From: Candidatus Gottesmanbacteria bacterium
Lineage (GTDB): Bacteria; Patescibacteria; Microgenomatia; UBA10105; UBA927
Direction of reading: 5' to 3'
DNA length: 64,000 bases
Assembly (NCBI GenBank): GCA_903821745.1
Contig: CAIJMI010000004.1
Location: 124,001 to 188,000 of the forward strand
The number at the start of each line of letters is the position of its first letter. Within the stretch, counting starts at the first letter, position 1. The translations under genes were made by a program, and so were the position numbers. The notes below the pieces were generated by a model. The model was not told where the DNA came from, did no database searches, and was given only the letters and a program-made list of their open reading frames with translations. Shown in pieces: positions 1 to 8,072 of this stretch.

Positions 1-1
1 A

Positions 2-1555
2 CAAAACGCGATTACTGCGTTTCAAACTCGAATTAAGGCGATCGAAGATGAAGCCTTAAAAAAGGCACTTGCAATTGCCGCGGGTGAAAAAGAATTAAAT
101 GGGTTGCTTGCAATAGCAGACGTGAAGATTCGATCGTTTTACATGCATTCGTTTAATGTGAGTCCGTTATTTGCATTTTTATCCTCAGCAAGTATCGGAT
201 CAGCAATGCGTGCATATGGATATCAACAAGCAGTCGTGAATGCTGATAAAAAAGTGATTGTGCAAACGGCAACCATGGTGAAGGATTTAGAAGATAGAAA
301 AGCAGCATTGGAAATAGAGAAGATAAATCTTGCGGCATTGAAGGCAGATGTTGATAAAAAAGCGGTATCTATTAAGCAGTTGGTGGATTCTGCAAATTCA
401 TATGAAAACGTGTTAAGTACAACGCTTGCTGCAGTGAGCGCAAAACAACAAAGCTTTTTGGCACAAAAACTTGCAGGTCTCGGTATCCCATTATTTGCCA
501 TCTCAGGTGGGGGGTGTTCAAGCGATTTAACCAATGGAAAAGACCCTGGTTCTGGTTTTAATGGGGCTTTTGGATTTTTTAGTTTTGGAGTGCCAAATAG
601 GGTAGGACTGAATCAATATGGTGCATGGGGTCGCGCAAAAGCAGGACAGGGATATGAAACAATTCTTCGTGCATATTATAATTTTGATTCCATAGAGCAT
701 CGCGATGCCACAATTAATGTTGAAGGATATAAAGGATATCCACTTGATGAGTATGTTCAACGTGTTTATGAAGTCCCAGCATCATGGACGGAAAATAATT
801 CCGCAGCATTAAAAGCCCAAGCAATCGCAATTCGATCTTATGCCCTTGCATATACAAATAACGGTTCTGGATCAATATGCACAACGCAACAATGTCAGGT
901 ATTCAAGCCTGATCCAAAAACTGATAACAATAATGCTTGGATAAACGCCGTTAATGCAACAGCTGGATTAGTTATGGTTCAGGGGGGCAGTCCTATTAAA
1001 GCATTTTTTTCTTCAACACATGGGGGTTATGCATTTAATACAGGAGATCTAACTGGGTGGTCTACAACGGGATATACAAAACGTATGGTGGATACATCGA
1101 GTGGATCTTTTTCAGGGTTTTCCGATTTACGGAATAATGCATATGATAAAGATAGTCCATGGTTTTATTGTGATTGGGGTGGTCGAAGTAGTGCTAATGG
1201 AACTGCATGGTTAAAGCCTGATGAAGTAGCCGATATTGTGAATGTCATGCTTCTTGTCCAACAGGATAGCAGTGCACAAAATCATGTTGTGCAAACAGAT
1301 AAACCAAATCCAGATGGAACAGATACGTGGGATGCAAGTACCGTTCGTTCTAAGCTTGGCGGATCCGCATACAACACTATTGCCAACATTAGTGTAAATG
1401 CAGATTTTGGTGTTGGTCGTGTGACCAGTGTTACGGTATCAGGCGATGGCAAAACGAGTACGTTTAATGGAAATGATTTTAAGACCTATTTTAACTTGCG
1501 GGCTCCATCCAATATTCAAATTGTCGGTCCCTTGTTTAATGTTGAACGGAAGTAG
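2..1555 (+). CDS. SpoIID/LytB-domain cell-wall protein with N-terminal coiled coil (5' partial)
   Basis: The reading frame is open from the first bases of the window, so the start lies upstream and a TTG at 104 is not the true start. The first ~150 visible residues are Ala/Lys/Glu-rich and coiled-coil-like, as in CwlO/PcsB-type wall proteins. From about residue 198 a SpoIID domain follows, with NRVGLNQYGAWGRAKAG, then LDEYVQRVYEVP and ALKAQAIAIRSYAL, and the FFSSTHGG segment. SpoIID proteins are peptidoglycan lytic transglycosylases; in non-sporulating bacteria they act in wall remodelling. Domain assignment is firm, exact enzymatic role is inferred. It is followed 44 nt later by a PH-domain membrane protein. 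Confidence 0.85.
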   Translation, partial: QNAITAFQTRIKAIEDEALKKALAIAAGEKELNGLLAIADVKIRSFYMHSFNVSPLFAFLSSASIGSAMRAYGYQQAVVNADKKVIVQTATMVKDLEDRKAALEIEKINLAALKADVDKKAVSIKQLVDSANSYENVLSTTLAAVSAKQQSFLAQKLAGLGIPLFAISGGGCSSDLTNGKDPGSGFNGAFGFFSFGVPNRVGLNQYGAWGRAKAGQGYETILRAYYNFDSIEHRDATINVEGYKGYPLDEYVQRVYEVPASWTENNSAALKAQAIAIRSYALAYTNNGSGSICTTQQCQVFKPDPKTDNNNAWINAVNATAGLVMVQGGSPIKAFFSSTHGGYAFNTGDLTGWSTTGYTKRMVDTSSGSFSGFSDLRNNAYDKDSPWFYCDWGGRSSANGTAWLKPDEVADIVNVMLLVQQDSSAQNHVVQTDKPNPDGTDTWDASTVRSKLGGSAYNTIANISVNADFGVGRVTSVTVSGDGKTSTFNGNDFKTYFNLRAPSNIQIVGPLFNVERK

Positions 1556-1599
1556 TACAATGAAGCCAGTCGACGCTGTTTAACCATAAACAAACGCCC

Positions 1600-2157
1600 A
1601 TGAATCTATTTACCGCTTTTGCCAAAAGTCCAAAAAACCTCAGGTTTGAAACCCAAGAAAAAAATGAAGTGGTGGTATTATTTTTGCGTCAACACATTGT
1701 CACTCTTGTTCCTTGGATCCTATTAAGCGTTCTTATGGTTTTCGCGCCAACGATTTTATTTCCGCTTCTTATTAAATTGCTTTCTACAGCATTTCCAGTT
1801 CCGGTTGGATATGTCATTATTGGAACATTCTTTTGGTATATCGCAACATTCGGATTTATGATGTCGAAATTTTTATATTGGTTTTTCAATATTTTTATCG
1901 TGACAAATGAACGGATTGTGGATATTGATTTTGTGAATCTTTTGTATAAAGATATTGCCGAAACACAACTTGAACGCGTTCAGGATATCTCATACAGCAC
2001 TCGCGGACTTATCGGAACAACATTCAATTATGGTGACGTAGTGATTCAAACAGCCGGTGAAATGCCAAATTTTGCATTTGAACGGGTGCCGAAACCAAAT
2101 GAAGTAGCTGATATTATCAGTGACACAGCAAAATTAAAAATGAAAAAAGAAATATGA
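1600..2157 (+). CDS. Bacterial PH-domain (YdbT/DUF304-like) membrane protein
   Basis: This 185-residue protein has two adjacent membrane segments (about residues 35-62 and 65-90), followed by a soluble part with IVTNERIVDIDFVNLLYKDI and the segment LERVQDISYSTRGLIGTTFNYGDV, which is the usual pattern of bacterial PH (bPH2) proteins. These are membrane-associated and of unclear biochemical role. Its stop codon overlaps the next start in an ATGA arrangement, so translation of the two is likely coupled. Confidence 0.75.
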   Translation: MNLFTAFAKSPKNLRFETQEKNEVVVLFLRQHIVTLVPWILLSVLMVFAPTILFPLLIKLLSTAFPVPVGYVIIGTFFWYIATFGFMMSKFLYWFFNIFIVTNERIVDIDFVNLLYKDIAETQLERVQDISYSTRGLIGTTFNYGDVVIQTAGEMPNFAFERVPKPNEVADIISDTAKLKMKKEI

Positions 2158-2375
2158 TACCACTACAATACACCAGTATCGGACTGCTTATTGCAAAAGT
2201 GTTAACCGTTATTGGTTTAATTCTCTATGCAATTTATGCAGGCATCATGTTCAGGCAGGAACAGTTGATGTCAAAGGTACTTGCGGACAAATCTGAAGGG
2301 GTGTTGCGGATTCTTACACTTACACATTTTGGTGCTGCCCTGTTTGTCGTTGTTCTGGCACTTATCATTTTATAA
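2154..2375 (+). CDS. Small two-helix membrane protein
   Basis: The 73-residue product has two hydrophobic helices (about 6-27 and 50-72) separated by a short charged loop (RQEQLMSKVLADKSEG). It overlaps the preceding PH-domain gene by 4 nt (ATGA). I do not recognise a named family; the hairpin shape is like the small membrane proteins often found next to pilus or envelope genes in CPR genomes. Coding status is supported by the overlap and by the end-to-end hydrophobic pattern. Confidence 0.6.
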   Translation: MIPLQYTSIGLLIAKVLTVIGLILYAIYAGIMFRQEQLMSKVLADKSEGVLRILTLTHFGAALFVVVLALIIL

Positions 2376-2394
2376 TCATTTCCCCAAAACGTGA

Positions 2395-2400
2395 TACGAT
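2395..2400 (+). promoter_or_regulatory. Probable -10 box of a short-leader transcript
   Basis: TACGAT lies 8 nt before the ATG at 2409. A transcript starting at the usual distance from this box would begin at or next to the start codon. The same arrangement recurs at many other genes in the window (see the leaderless finding). Confidence 0.4.
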
Positions 2401-2408
2401 GGACGTGT

Positions 2409-4199
2409 ATGCATATTATTTCCTCCGTTGGTTCAGTTGTCGGAAATAACACCTCTGTGCATTGGGCACAAACGATAAAAACTCCTTCTGTTTATGGAGC
2501 AATTGAGGTCGTGGATGCTGCTGGTATTGCGCAAACCATTGGTATGCAGGTGATTGGAAAAATGGAAGCATTCTGTAATCAATCTATCGTGAGTCTGCAT
2601 GAGTTGGAAGCACTTGCTGATGATGGAATGCGGGAAGGGGTAAAATCAATTGCTCTCGTTGTTCCAGTTGGAACAACGCTGTATGTGGTTATTCGGGGAG
2701 CAGGTACGGTGTATTTAAAACGACACGGACAATATGCAAAACTTCTTGATCATGAAGGGAGTATTTCAGGAGAAGGGAAGATAGGTGACATTGTGCTTTT
2801 GATTTCTGAAGCCTGTAAAACTACCGTGTCAGAATCGGAAATGATGGGTATATTTGACCATCTTCCAGCAGCTGATGCCGCAGAAAAATTAGCATTTCTT
2901 TTAAACGGAAAAACAGAATCAGCTGGAAGTGCGGCAGTGGTATTTGAAATAACACATATTATTCCAACTGAACCTGTCAAACCAGAAGATGTTGAACCAA
3001 GAATCGGAAAAGTGCAGCGGTTTATATACGCAAGGCCCCATGAGAAGGTCCTTACCATGAAGCGTCATATCGCTGTTTGGGGACGGAAACTCAAAAATCC
3101 AAAAGTGAGTGTAACCATGCTTCTTCTTATTCTCTTTATTGGAAGTGTTCTTTTCGGAATACAAAAAGAATTTTCTATGAAAACGGATAAACAGGTAACA
3201 ACGATCATGACAGAAGTACAACGAGTATATGAAGAGGGTTCAGCACTCATGGAGCTAAATCCTGTTAAAGGACGAGAGCGATTAGTTACTGCAAAAACAG
3301 AACTTACTCCATTAAAAGAAATCGTTACAGCTAAAACAAAAGAAGGTCGACGCGTGTTAGAACTGTATGCACAAATTGACAGTGCACTTACACAGGCGAT
3401 GCATGCATATACAGAAGAACCAACCCTTTTTTATGATGCTGCACTGTTAAAAAGTGGAGGGGTGGTAAATACCGTTGCACTGATTGATGACACGATGATT
3501 TTAGGAGATGCAAAACAGAAAGCTGTATATAGTTTGTCTCTTCTGGGGAAAACTGGGCAAATTGTTGCAGGTGGAATAGGATATGACACGCTCGGATCGG
3601 TTGCAATTCACGGCAGTACGGGATACGCGTTACTTGCAGATGGGATTAATGCAATAGCATTATTAGATAAAACAACAAAGCAAAATGTGGTTAAAAAAAG
3701 TAGCGATTGGGGAAAAATTACGGCCATGGTTTCCTTTGGAGGAAATTTATATCTCCTTGATACCGAAAAAGGAAGAATTTGGAAATATGTTGCGACGGAA
3801 ACAGGATTTTCAGATATCAAAGAATATTTAAATCCTGATACGCTTCCTGACTTATCCAAAGCAACCGGACTTTCTATTGATGGTTCTGTTTGGTTAGGAA
3901 CAACAGATGGAAAAATCATGCGATTCACGCAGGGAAAAGAAAATACGTTTATTCCCAAAGGGGTGGATCCAGCATTCGGTCAACAACTTGTGGTATATAC
4001 CAGTGACAGTGTGAACAATATTTATGTATTAGATAGTCAAAACAAACGGGTTGTGGTATTGGATAAAGATGGTATGTATTTGTCTCAATATGTTTGGAAG
4101 GGAGATATTGCTCCCACAAATTTGGTTGTTTCAGAAAAACAAGGTAAAATACTGCTTCTTGTTGGAAATGGGACAATGTTTGGCATTGACCTAAAATAA
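2409..4199 (+). CDS. Membrane protein with PP2C-like cytoplasmic domain and extracellular beta-propeller
   Basis: About 596 residues. The N-terminal ~190 residues resemble a reduced PPM/PP2C phosphatase fold (MREGVKSIALVVPVGTTLYV, then GEGKIGDIVLLISEA) but the metal-binding aspartates of active PP2C enzymes are not evident. A single membrane segment (about residues 235-255) follows, then a helical linker, then repeated beta-strands such as VALIDDTMILGDAKQKAVYS and GLSIDGSVWLGTTDGKIMRF that look like an NHL/six-bladed propeller. The ATG at 2409 is preferred over a GTG at 2391 because a -10-like box ends 8 nt upstream. A shorter protein at 52163 has a similar C-terminal PP2C-like element. Confidence 0.6.
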   Translation: MHIISSVGSVVGNNTSVHWAQTIKTPSVYGAIEVVDAAGIAQTIGMQVIGKMEAFCNQSIVSLHELEALADDGMREGVKSIALVVPVGTTLYVVIRGAGTVYLKRHGQYAKLLDHEGSISGEGKIGDIVLLISEACKTTVSESEMMGIFDHLPAADAAEKLAFLLNGKTESAGSAAVVFEITHIIPTEPVKPEDVEPRIGKVQRFIYARPHEKVLTMKRHIAVWGRKLKNPKVSVTMLLLILFIGSVLFGIQKEFSMKTDKQVTTIMTEVQRVYEEGSALMELNPVKGRERLVTAKTELTPLKEIVTAKTKEGRRVLELYAQIDSALTQAMHAYTEEPTLFYDAALLKSGGVVNTVALIDDTMILGDAKQKAVYSLSLLGKTGQIVAGGIGYDTLGSVAIHGSTGYALLADGINAIALLDKTTKQNVVKKSSDWGKITAMVSFGGNLYLLDTEKGRIWKYVATETGFSDIKEYLNPDTLPDLSKATGLSIDGSVWLGTTDGKIMRFTQGKENTFIPKGVDPAFGQQLVVYTSDSVNNIYVLDSQNKRVVVLDKDGMYLSQYVWKGDIAPTNLVVSEKQGKILLLVGNGTMFGIDLK

Positions 4200-4207
4200 G
4201 AACTGAT

Positions 4208-4651
4208 ATGAATATCATCAACAAAAAAGCACCATTTGAATATACCATCGTGGACCGGATAGAAGCTGGTGTTGTTTTGACGGGCGCCGAGGTTAAATCG
4301 TTGCGATTAGGGCATGGGAAACTTGAAGGAGCATTTGTTAAAATACTTGGAGGAGAAGCTTTCCTGATTAATGCCGATATTGTGCAATATAGCTATGCCA
4401 GACCGCTTGGATACGATCCAAAACGGACAAGAAAGCTTTTGTTGCACAAAAAGGAGCTTATTTCGCTCCAAAGCAAGCTAGAAAGCGCTAAATTGACCTT
4501 AATACCTCTTTCTTGGTATACTAAAGGCCCCCAAATGAAGCTAGAAGTCGGGTTAGCTCGTGGGAAGAAAGAATACGAAAAACGCGAAATTTTGAAAAAC
4601 GCCGACTTACGAAGAGAATTGGAAAGAGAATTTCGGGGAAAGATAAAATAA
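4208..4651 (+). CDS. smpB: SsrA-binding protein SmpB
   Basis: This 147-residue protein is a full-length SmpB: N-terminal NKKAPFEYTIVDRIEAGVVL, the conserved TGAEVKSLR, and the basic C-terminal tail KKEYEKREILKNADLRRELE. SmpB binds the tRNA-like domain of tmRNA and brings it to ribosomes stalled without a stop codon. The gene encoding its RNA partner, ssrA, starts at the very next base after this stop codon, which strongly supports both calls. It starts 8 nt after the preceding gene. Confidence 0.97.
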   Translation: MNIINKKAPFEYTIVDRIEAGVVLTGAEVKSLRLGHGKLEGAFVKILGGEAFLINADIVQYSYARPLGYDPKRTRKLLLHKKELISLQSKLESAKLTLIPLSWYTKGPQMKLEVGLARGKKEYEKREILKNADLRRELEREFRGKIK

Positions 4652-5059
4652 GGGGATGTACGATTCGACAGAAATGCACTTTGACAGATGGCAAGCCGAC
4701 ATGGATACATTGTCGATAATCAGGTATCAAAAAATACATGCTGATACAACCATCAGTAAACTTGAAGCGAAACTTGCTCAACTTGAGCAGGCGTTAGCAT
4801 TCAAGAGTTCCCGCGCTTTTGCATACGCACGAGCATAAGGAATCATCCTTTCGTTCCTGTTTTCCAGCGAGTAGCGTAAGGGTGACAATATAGCTGGAAC
4901 GTCAAAAATCGAAATGACTGGTTCGATTTTGGTGTTTATTTCAGTCACACCCTGTTTACTTTTTTGTCTATATTTAGGTAAATAGGAAATGAAATAGACT
5001 ACGCTTGTAGATGTTTGTTATTTGCGTTTTTGGACCCGGGCTCACCCCCGGCATCTCCA
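4652..5059 (+). ncRNA. ssrA: tmRNA (transfer-messenger RNA)
   Basis: The 5' end GGGGATG pairs over 7 bp with CATCTCC at 5052-5058, forming the acceptor stem, with discriminator A at 5059 and no encoded CCA. The 5' part has the tmRNA-typical ACGATTCGACAGAAATGC. The T-arm is CCGGG..CCCGG just before the 3' acceptor strand. The tag frame ends in GCATACGCACGAGCATAA, giving a peptide ending AFKSSRAFAYARA, with the stop at 4836-4838. Length is 408 nt in the standard, unpermuted order. tmRNA with SmpB frees stalled ribosomes and tags the nascent chain for proteolysis. The resume codon cannot be fixed by eye. Confidence 0.93.
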
Positions 5060-5069
5060 CTTAAGAAAA

Positions 5070-5111
5070 ACGGCGAATATATAGGAACAATCTATATACC
5101 GCCGTATTTTT
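5070..5111 (+). terminator. Rho-independent terminator of ssrA
   Basis: ACGGCG at 5070-5075 and CGCCGT at 5100-5105 close a stem extended by ATATATAG / CTATATA, with loop GAACAAT, followed by five T at 5107-5111. The ATG of comF follows immediately at 5112, so no space is left for a leader. TATATA within the 3' arm could double as a -10 box for comF. Confidence 0.75.
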
Positions 5112-5804
5112 ATGTCCCTTCTTGATGTAATATATCCAAAATTTTGTCTTGGATGTGGTACGTTTGGAACGTACTGCTGTACAAACTGTTTGCGTTCTCT
5201 TCCACCACTCTCCGTTTTAAAATGTCCAAAATGTGAAAAAGTAACTCCTGATGGAAGAACACATCCGTGGTGTCAGACCAAATATGGGCTTGATGGACTA
5301 ATAAGTTTTTATCCATATAGGGGCATCATTCAAAAGGCAATTAAAGGGATTAAATATCGCTTAGCCTTTCGTATTGCAGGGGATGTATTACAAAGCATTC
5401 CAGAAAAACAACAATTGCTTATCAATAAAATTATAAAAACTGAGCATGCTGTGATGCTGATTCCTATTCCTCTTCATGCATCACGGCAACGAGTTCGAGG
5501 ATTTAATCAAGCAGAAATAATTGCACACCGTCTCTCAACATTATTGTCAGTTTCGATACAAGCCGGCATATTGGAACGGGTGGTAAAAACACAACCACAA
5601 GTAGAAATGCGGTATCGGAATGAAAGATTTAAAAATATGAAACACGTGTTTGCTATAAAAAAAAGAAATCCCTATTCGATTCAAGGAGCATCTGTATTTC
5701 TTGTTGATGACGTGTTTACCACAGGCGCAACGCTTCAAAGTGCTACTGAAGTGTTAAAGCGTGCTGGCGCAAAGCATGTTTTTGGAATAACTATTGCTCA
5801 ATAA
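5112..5804 (+). CDS. comF: ComF family phosphoribosyltransferase-like protein
   Basis: The 230-residue protein has the ComF layout: an N-terminal zinc-ribbon-like cysteine set (CLGCG, CCTNC, CPKCEK, C at about 54), the central PIPLHASRQRVRGFNQAE and the C-terminal PRPP-binding loop VFLVDDVFTTGATLQSA. In naturally competent bacteria ComF takes part in handling imported single-stranded DNA. CPR bacteria usually retain com and type IV pilus genes, which fits DNA uptake as a nucleotide source, but this role is inferred here. Confidence 0.92.
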   Translation: MSLLDVIYPKFCLGCGTFGTYCCTNCLRSLPPLSVLKCPKCEKVTPDGRTHPWCQTKYGLDGLISFYPYRGIIQKAIKGIKYRLAFRIAGDVLQSIPEKQQLLINKIIKTEHAVMLIPIPLHASRQRVRGFNQAEIIAHRLSTLLSVSIQAGILERVVKTQPQVEMRYRNERFKNMKHVFAIKKRNPYSIQGASVFLVDDVFTTGATLQSATEVLKRAGAKHVFGITIAQ

Positions 5805-5813
5805 GCATGTTCT

Positions 5814-6194
5814 TTACGCTACGTCTATCTTCCAAAGTCCATGAACGTTACAAAATTCTCTAACAGTAACAGGTCCCTCAATAAAGGGAAAGTCGGCTTC
5901 CGGTTTTTCCCCAGGGGATAAATTGACTCTGAAAGTCTTTTTTCCTGCGATGAGTTCAATCCATTCAATGAAATGTGCCTCTTCCATTGGATGAGGGATT
6001 GATCCAATAGCAACATGGATGCCTTGGGTAGTTCTTGTCACGACAGGAAGATGTTTTTCTTGACCCACGTCACTGGTTTTTTCCAATACGAGAGTGGGTT
6101 TATGACAGACTTCTTGTAATTCTTTTCCAGGTTTCAATATCTCGACTAGGTTATTACAAACCGAACACTGATAGATTTGATGCAGTTGATTCAT
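5814..6194 (-). CDS. Superoxide reductase (desulfoferrodoxin type)
   Basis: The 126-residue protein aligns along its length with two-domain desulfoferrodoxins. The catalytic centre II ligands are present: His in HVAIGSIPHPMEEAH (three His) and Cys and His in FCNVHGLWK. It reduces superoxide to peroxide without making oxygen. The N-terminal desulforedoxin domain has CSVC, but the usual CC pair is VCHKP, so the fourth rubredoxin-like iron ligand is His rather than Cys. A strong AGGAGG lies upstream of the ATG at 6194. Single gene, convergent with comF. Confidence 0.93.
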   Translation of the reverse strand: MNQLHQIYQCSVCNNLVEILKPGKELQEVCHKPTLVLEKTSDVGQEKHLPVVTRTTQGIHVAIGSIPHPMEEAHFIEWIELIAGKKTFRVNLSPGEKPEADFPFIEGPVTVREFCNVHGLWKIDVA

Positions 6195-6301
6195 ATGTGG
6201 TCCTCCTACTAATTAAAGAGTGTAACAGAACGGCAAATAAGTACATAGTCGCCAGAATGCTGCCTCTCTTGATATAATGAGGACCAACAACTGATGTTGT
6301 T

Positions 6302-6386
6302 GGAGAGTGGGCAGAACGGTAATGCACAGGTTTGCTAAACCTGCGGGACGAATAATCCCGAGTGGGTTCGACTCCCACACTCTCCG
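6302..6386 (+). tRNA. tRNA-Ser (GCT)
   Basis: Acceptor GGAGAGT pairs with ACTCTCC at 6379-6385; the anticodon loop TTGCTAA gives GCT; a long variable arm and the GGGTTCGACTCCC T-arm fit a type II serine tRNA. Discriminator is G and CCA is not encoded. It decodes AGC/AGT. Confidence 0.95.
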
Positions 6387-6406
6387 CAAAAATCATCAAT
6401 GCACAA

Positions 6407-6494
6407 GGAGAGGTCGCATAGTTGGTCTAGTGCGGTAGTCTTGAAAACTACTAAGGGCGCAAGCTCTTCGCGAGTTCGAATCTCGCCCTCTCCG
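6407..6494 (+). tRNA. tRNA-Ser (TGA)
   Basis: Acceptor GGAGAGG pairs with CCTCTCC at 6487-6493; anticodon loop CTTGAAA gives TGA; the long variable arm GGGCGCAAGCTC is typical of serine tRNA. Discriminator G is followed by CCA at 6495-6497, the only tRNA of the window with this, perhaps by chance. It lies 20 nt after tRNA-Ser(GCT), probably co-transcribed. Confidence 0.95.
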
Positions 6495-6667
6495 CCAGCA
6501 CGTACAAATACAAATTTACATTCATTATATCCATTTGCGGCGTTACAAAAGCAAGTTTTGACTTTTGCGGTTACAAAAATTGGTTTGAGGCTAATAGAGG
6601 GCGGGATTAGAACCTAAAGTCCTTGAAAAACATCTTGGAGCGCTTGGTATCTTTGTTGATCTACAAT

Positions 6668-8065
6668 CTACTTAATTTTTGTTTGAACAAATATACCCCA
6701 CGCGAGGAGTAACCACAAGGGTTGCGGATATCGGTAATCAGCTCCTGCAAAAATAATAGTTAATGTAAAATATACGACTGCCACAAACCAAATTATTAGT
6801 AATTCCCCATACATTTTTATAAATTTCCTTGGTTGAATTAGTCCTCTAATAAGTAGCCAAATTGGAATTATTATATACATCACTAAAATAATTATTTTTT
6901 GACTAAACGCTGCTAGAAGTGCAAAAAATAATACGTTTTGATTATTAAAATTTATGGCATTATGATGTATATAGACCTGATAATCTATACCGAAATTATC
7001 CAAATACTCCGCGCATCCTGCTTCTTTTGGATATCTATTACTCTCATAAAATGAGTTATTTGCGGTAAAGGTATCTTGTATACTTTCAGAAAATATTTTA
7101 ACAATCACCTGGGGATCTTTCAGAAGTAGTTGCTTGGAAGTTTCCAGGTATAAAGTATCTGATTTTGCCCTATCTAAATTTAGTGTATTGTTAACTTTAT
7201 ATATTAATCCGGTGTCTGAAAACATTATTTCAGAATAATCTTGTGGTCCCGTTTCTTTACACGTGTTTTTAAGCGTTTTTAAAAATACATAATCAACGTT
7301 AATGGAATCAAATTTATCACAGGAGGTAAATTCCATAATTCTTGAGAAAAGAGCTCTGCCACCAAAGCTACTTATTTGTTTTACCCCTAATTTTGGATAA
7401 ACAAAAATAGTTATATAAAGGCTATTAATTACTAGAAAGGGAACACAAAGTAAGAGGAGATACGATATATAAGTTTTAATATTCTCTCGAGAGAAGAATA
7501 GTTTATATGTCGTTATGCCAACGAGTAACAGAGAGAAAATAAGATAATTTGTTCGTAATAATGGAAAAAGTCCTGCAATGGTTCCAACGAGTATATATTT
7601 CCACGAACGATTTAAACCGGAAATAATTATAAGCGCACCGAAAACCAATAGATTATAGGAGACGGAGTCTGACATAATCGATTTTTCCATAAATATAGCC
7701 TGAAAATTAAAAAAGACCAAGCAAATCCATACGAGTACCCAGGATTTAGAGAACCTGTGTTTCAGGATGAGTAAGGACAAACACAAAAGACTAAAGGAAA
7801 ACACAGCTTGAAGGAGTAATAACGTATACCAATTTTTGTAGAACATGGGGAGAATTAGCCTTAATATTGCCGGATATCCGCTTGGTCTGTTTGCATCCGC
7901 TTTTCCTAGATCTGATGCTAAACGAAGATACGTTATGCTGTCTGAACAATAAAGGTTGAATGGATAGCTGTATATATGCAAGACAACCAATCTGATTACT
8001 ACAAAAAAAAGAAGTAGTACTATGGTAAACACTATATAATTCGAAAAAATATTTTTTTTATTCAT
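6668..8065 (-). CDS. Polytopic membrane protein, probable GT-C fold glycosyltransferase
   Basis: About 465 residues with roughly ten membrane helices. Near the N terminus an aspartate-bearing loop (LYCSDSITYLRLASDLGK) and RPSGYPAILRL match the first periplasmic loop of GT39/ArnT-like lipid-linked sugar transferases. I place the start at the ATG at 8065 because AGGAAC lies just upstream and this start sits 8 nt after the preceding gene; an upstream in-frame ATG at 8110 would overlap that gene. It is the last gene of a three-gene surface-sugar operon. Substrate unknown. Confidence 0.6.
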   Translation of the reverse strand: MNKKNIFSNYIVFTIVLLLFFVVIRLVVLHIYSYPFNLYCSDSITYLRLASDLGKADANRPSGYPAILRLILPMFYKNWYTLLLLQAVFSFSLLCLSLLILKHRFSKSWVLVWICLVFFNFQAIFMEKSIMSDSVSYNLLVFGALIIISGLNRSWKYILVGTIAGLFPLLRTNYLIFSLLLVGITTYKLFFSRENIKTYISYLLLLCVPFLVINSLYITIFVYPKLGVKQISSFGGRALFSRIMEFTSCDKFDSINVDYVFLKTLKNTCKETGPQDYSEIMFSDTGLIYKVNNTLNLDRAKSDTLYLETSKQLLLKDPQVIVKIFSESIQDTFTANNSFYESNRYPKEAGCAEYLDNFGIDYQVYIHHNAINFNNQNVLFFALLAAFSQKIIILVMYIIIPIWLLIRGLIQPRKFIKMYGELLIIWFVAVVYFTLTIIFAGADYRYPQPLWLLLAWGIFVQTKIK

Positions 8066-8072
8066 AATGTTC

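Noticed and set aside
2391..2408. GTG 2391 as start of the PP2C-like/propeller protein
   Set aside because: It overlaps the likely -10 box, and no Shine-Dalgarno sequence lies upstream; ATG 2409 fits the short-leader pattern.
4656..4838. 60-residue frame starting at ATG 4656
   Set aside because: It lies wholly inside the tmRNA; only its last codons are the tag-peptide frame. The acceptor stem and conserved 5' segment show it is RNA.
6399..6617. 72-residue forward frame after tRNA-Ser(GCT)
   Set aside because: It runs through tRNA-Ser(TGA) and has no protein-like features.
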